Part shown: in pieces, positions 5,124 through 5,135 of the stretch
How positions within the stretch are numbered: position 1 is the first letter of the stretch
Layout of the letters: the number at the start of each line of letters is the position of its first letter
Source of the DNA: VMDH01 sp038108875
Lineage (GTDB): Bacteria; Pseudomonadota; Gammaproteobacteria; Magnimaribacterales; D2472
DNA: 5,135 nt
Direction: 5' to 3'
NCBI GenBank assembly: GCA_038108875.1
Contig: JAYNII010000025.1
Location: 1 to 5,135 of the forward strand
Made by a program: the position numbers and the translations under genes
The notes under the pieces: generated by a model
Seen by the model: only the letters and a program-made list of their open reading frames with translations
What the model was told of the DNA's origin: nothing
Database searches by the model: none

Positions 5124-5135
5124 CCCGTAGGGGAG
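5118..5135 (-). tRNA. 3' end of a tRNA (partial, possibly tRNA-Glu)
   Basis: Read on the minus strand, the last 18 bases are CTCCCCTACGGGGTGCCA. They parse as the end of a T loop (CT), the 3' side of a T stem (CCCCT), the 3' side of an acceptor stem (ACGGGGT), discriminator G and an encoded CCA. A terminator follows at a normal distance. The discriminator G and a CCCCT T-stem strand like that of E. coli tRNA-Glu suggest Glu, but the anticodon lies beyond the window, so the identity is only a guess. The 5' end, expected to begin ACCCCGT, is not visible. Confidence 0.75.

Noticed and set aside
1..5135. CRISPR array, insertion sequence, phage genes or toxin-antitoxin pair
   Set aside because: No regularly spaced direct repeats, transposase motifs, terminal inverted repeats around a gene, or small paired genes were seen.

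Overview
The window is AT-rich, densely packed bacterial DNA with short intergenic gaps. Sec-type signal peptides, a lipoprotein signal, a YedK-type SRAP protein, a MAPEG membrane protein, a CIA30-domain protein and a tRNA with an encoded CCA end point to a Gram-negative bacterium. The style suggests a streamlined marine gammaproteobacterium (SAR86-like), but this is inference from composition and gene style; no marker gene fixes the taxonomy.

Left part (1-2410): three related exported proteins of unknown function, called A, B and C here. A is on the plus strand. C and B form a two-gene operon on the minus strand, in the order C then B, 9 nt apart. A and B converge on a strong bidirectional terminator. 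Each protein carries two copies of a module of about 110-120 residues with a predicted beta-alpha-beta-beta-alpha-beta order, resembling a ferredoxin-like or dimeric alpha+beta barrel fold. Apart from the lipobox cysteine of B, every cysteine in the three proteins falls at one of two fixed places in the module, 83-87 residues apart. The first module of A has lost both together. A and C look like soluble secreted proteins and B like a lipoprotein. This paralog family is the most interesting and least described content of the window.

Middle part (2411-4062): a divergent promoter region separates C from a plus-strand pair, a membrane-anchored or exported alpha/beta hydrolase (D) and an SRAP abasic-site DNA-crosslinking protein (E). 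D and E overlap by 11 nt and are probably translationally coupled.

Right part (4059-5135): an exported CIA30-domain protein (F, minus) whose stop codon overlaps that of E tail to tail by 4 nt; a MAPEG-family membrane protein (G, plus) divergent from F and lacking a visible Shine-Dalgarno; then a hairpin terminator and the 3' end of a minus-strand tRNA, perhaps tRNA-Glu, cut by the window edge. Apart from the C-B and D-E pairs, nothing in the sequence ties these genes into one pathway. No mobile element, CRISPR array or sign of recent transfer was seen.
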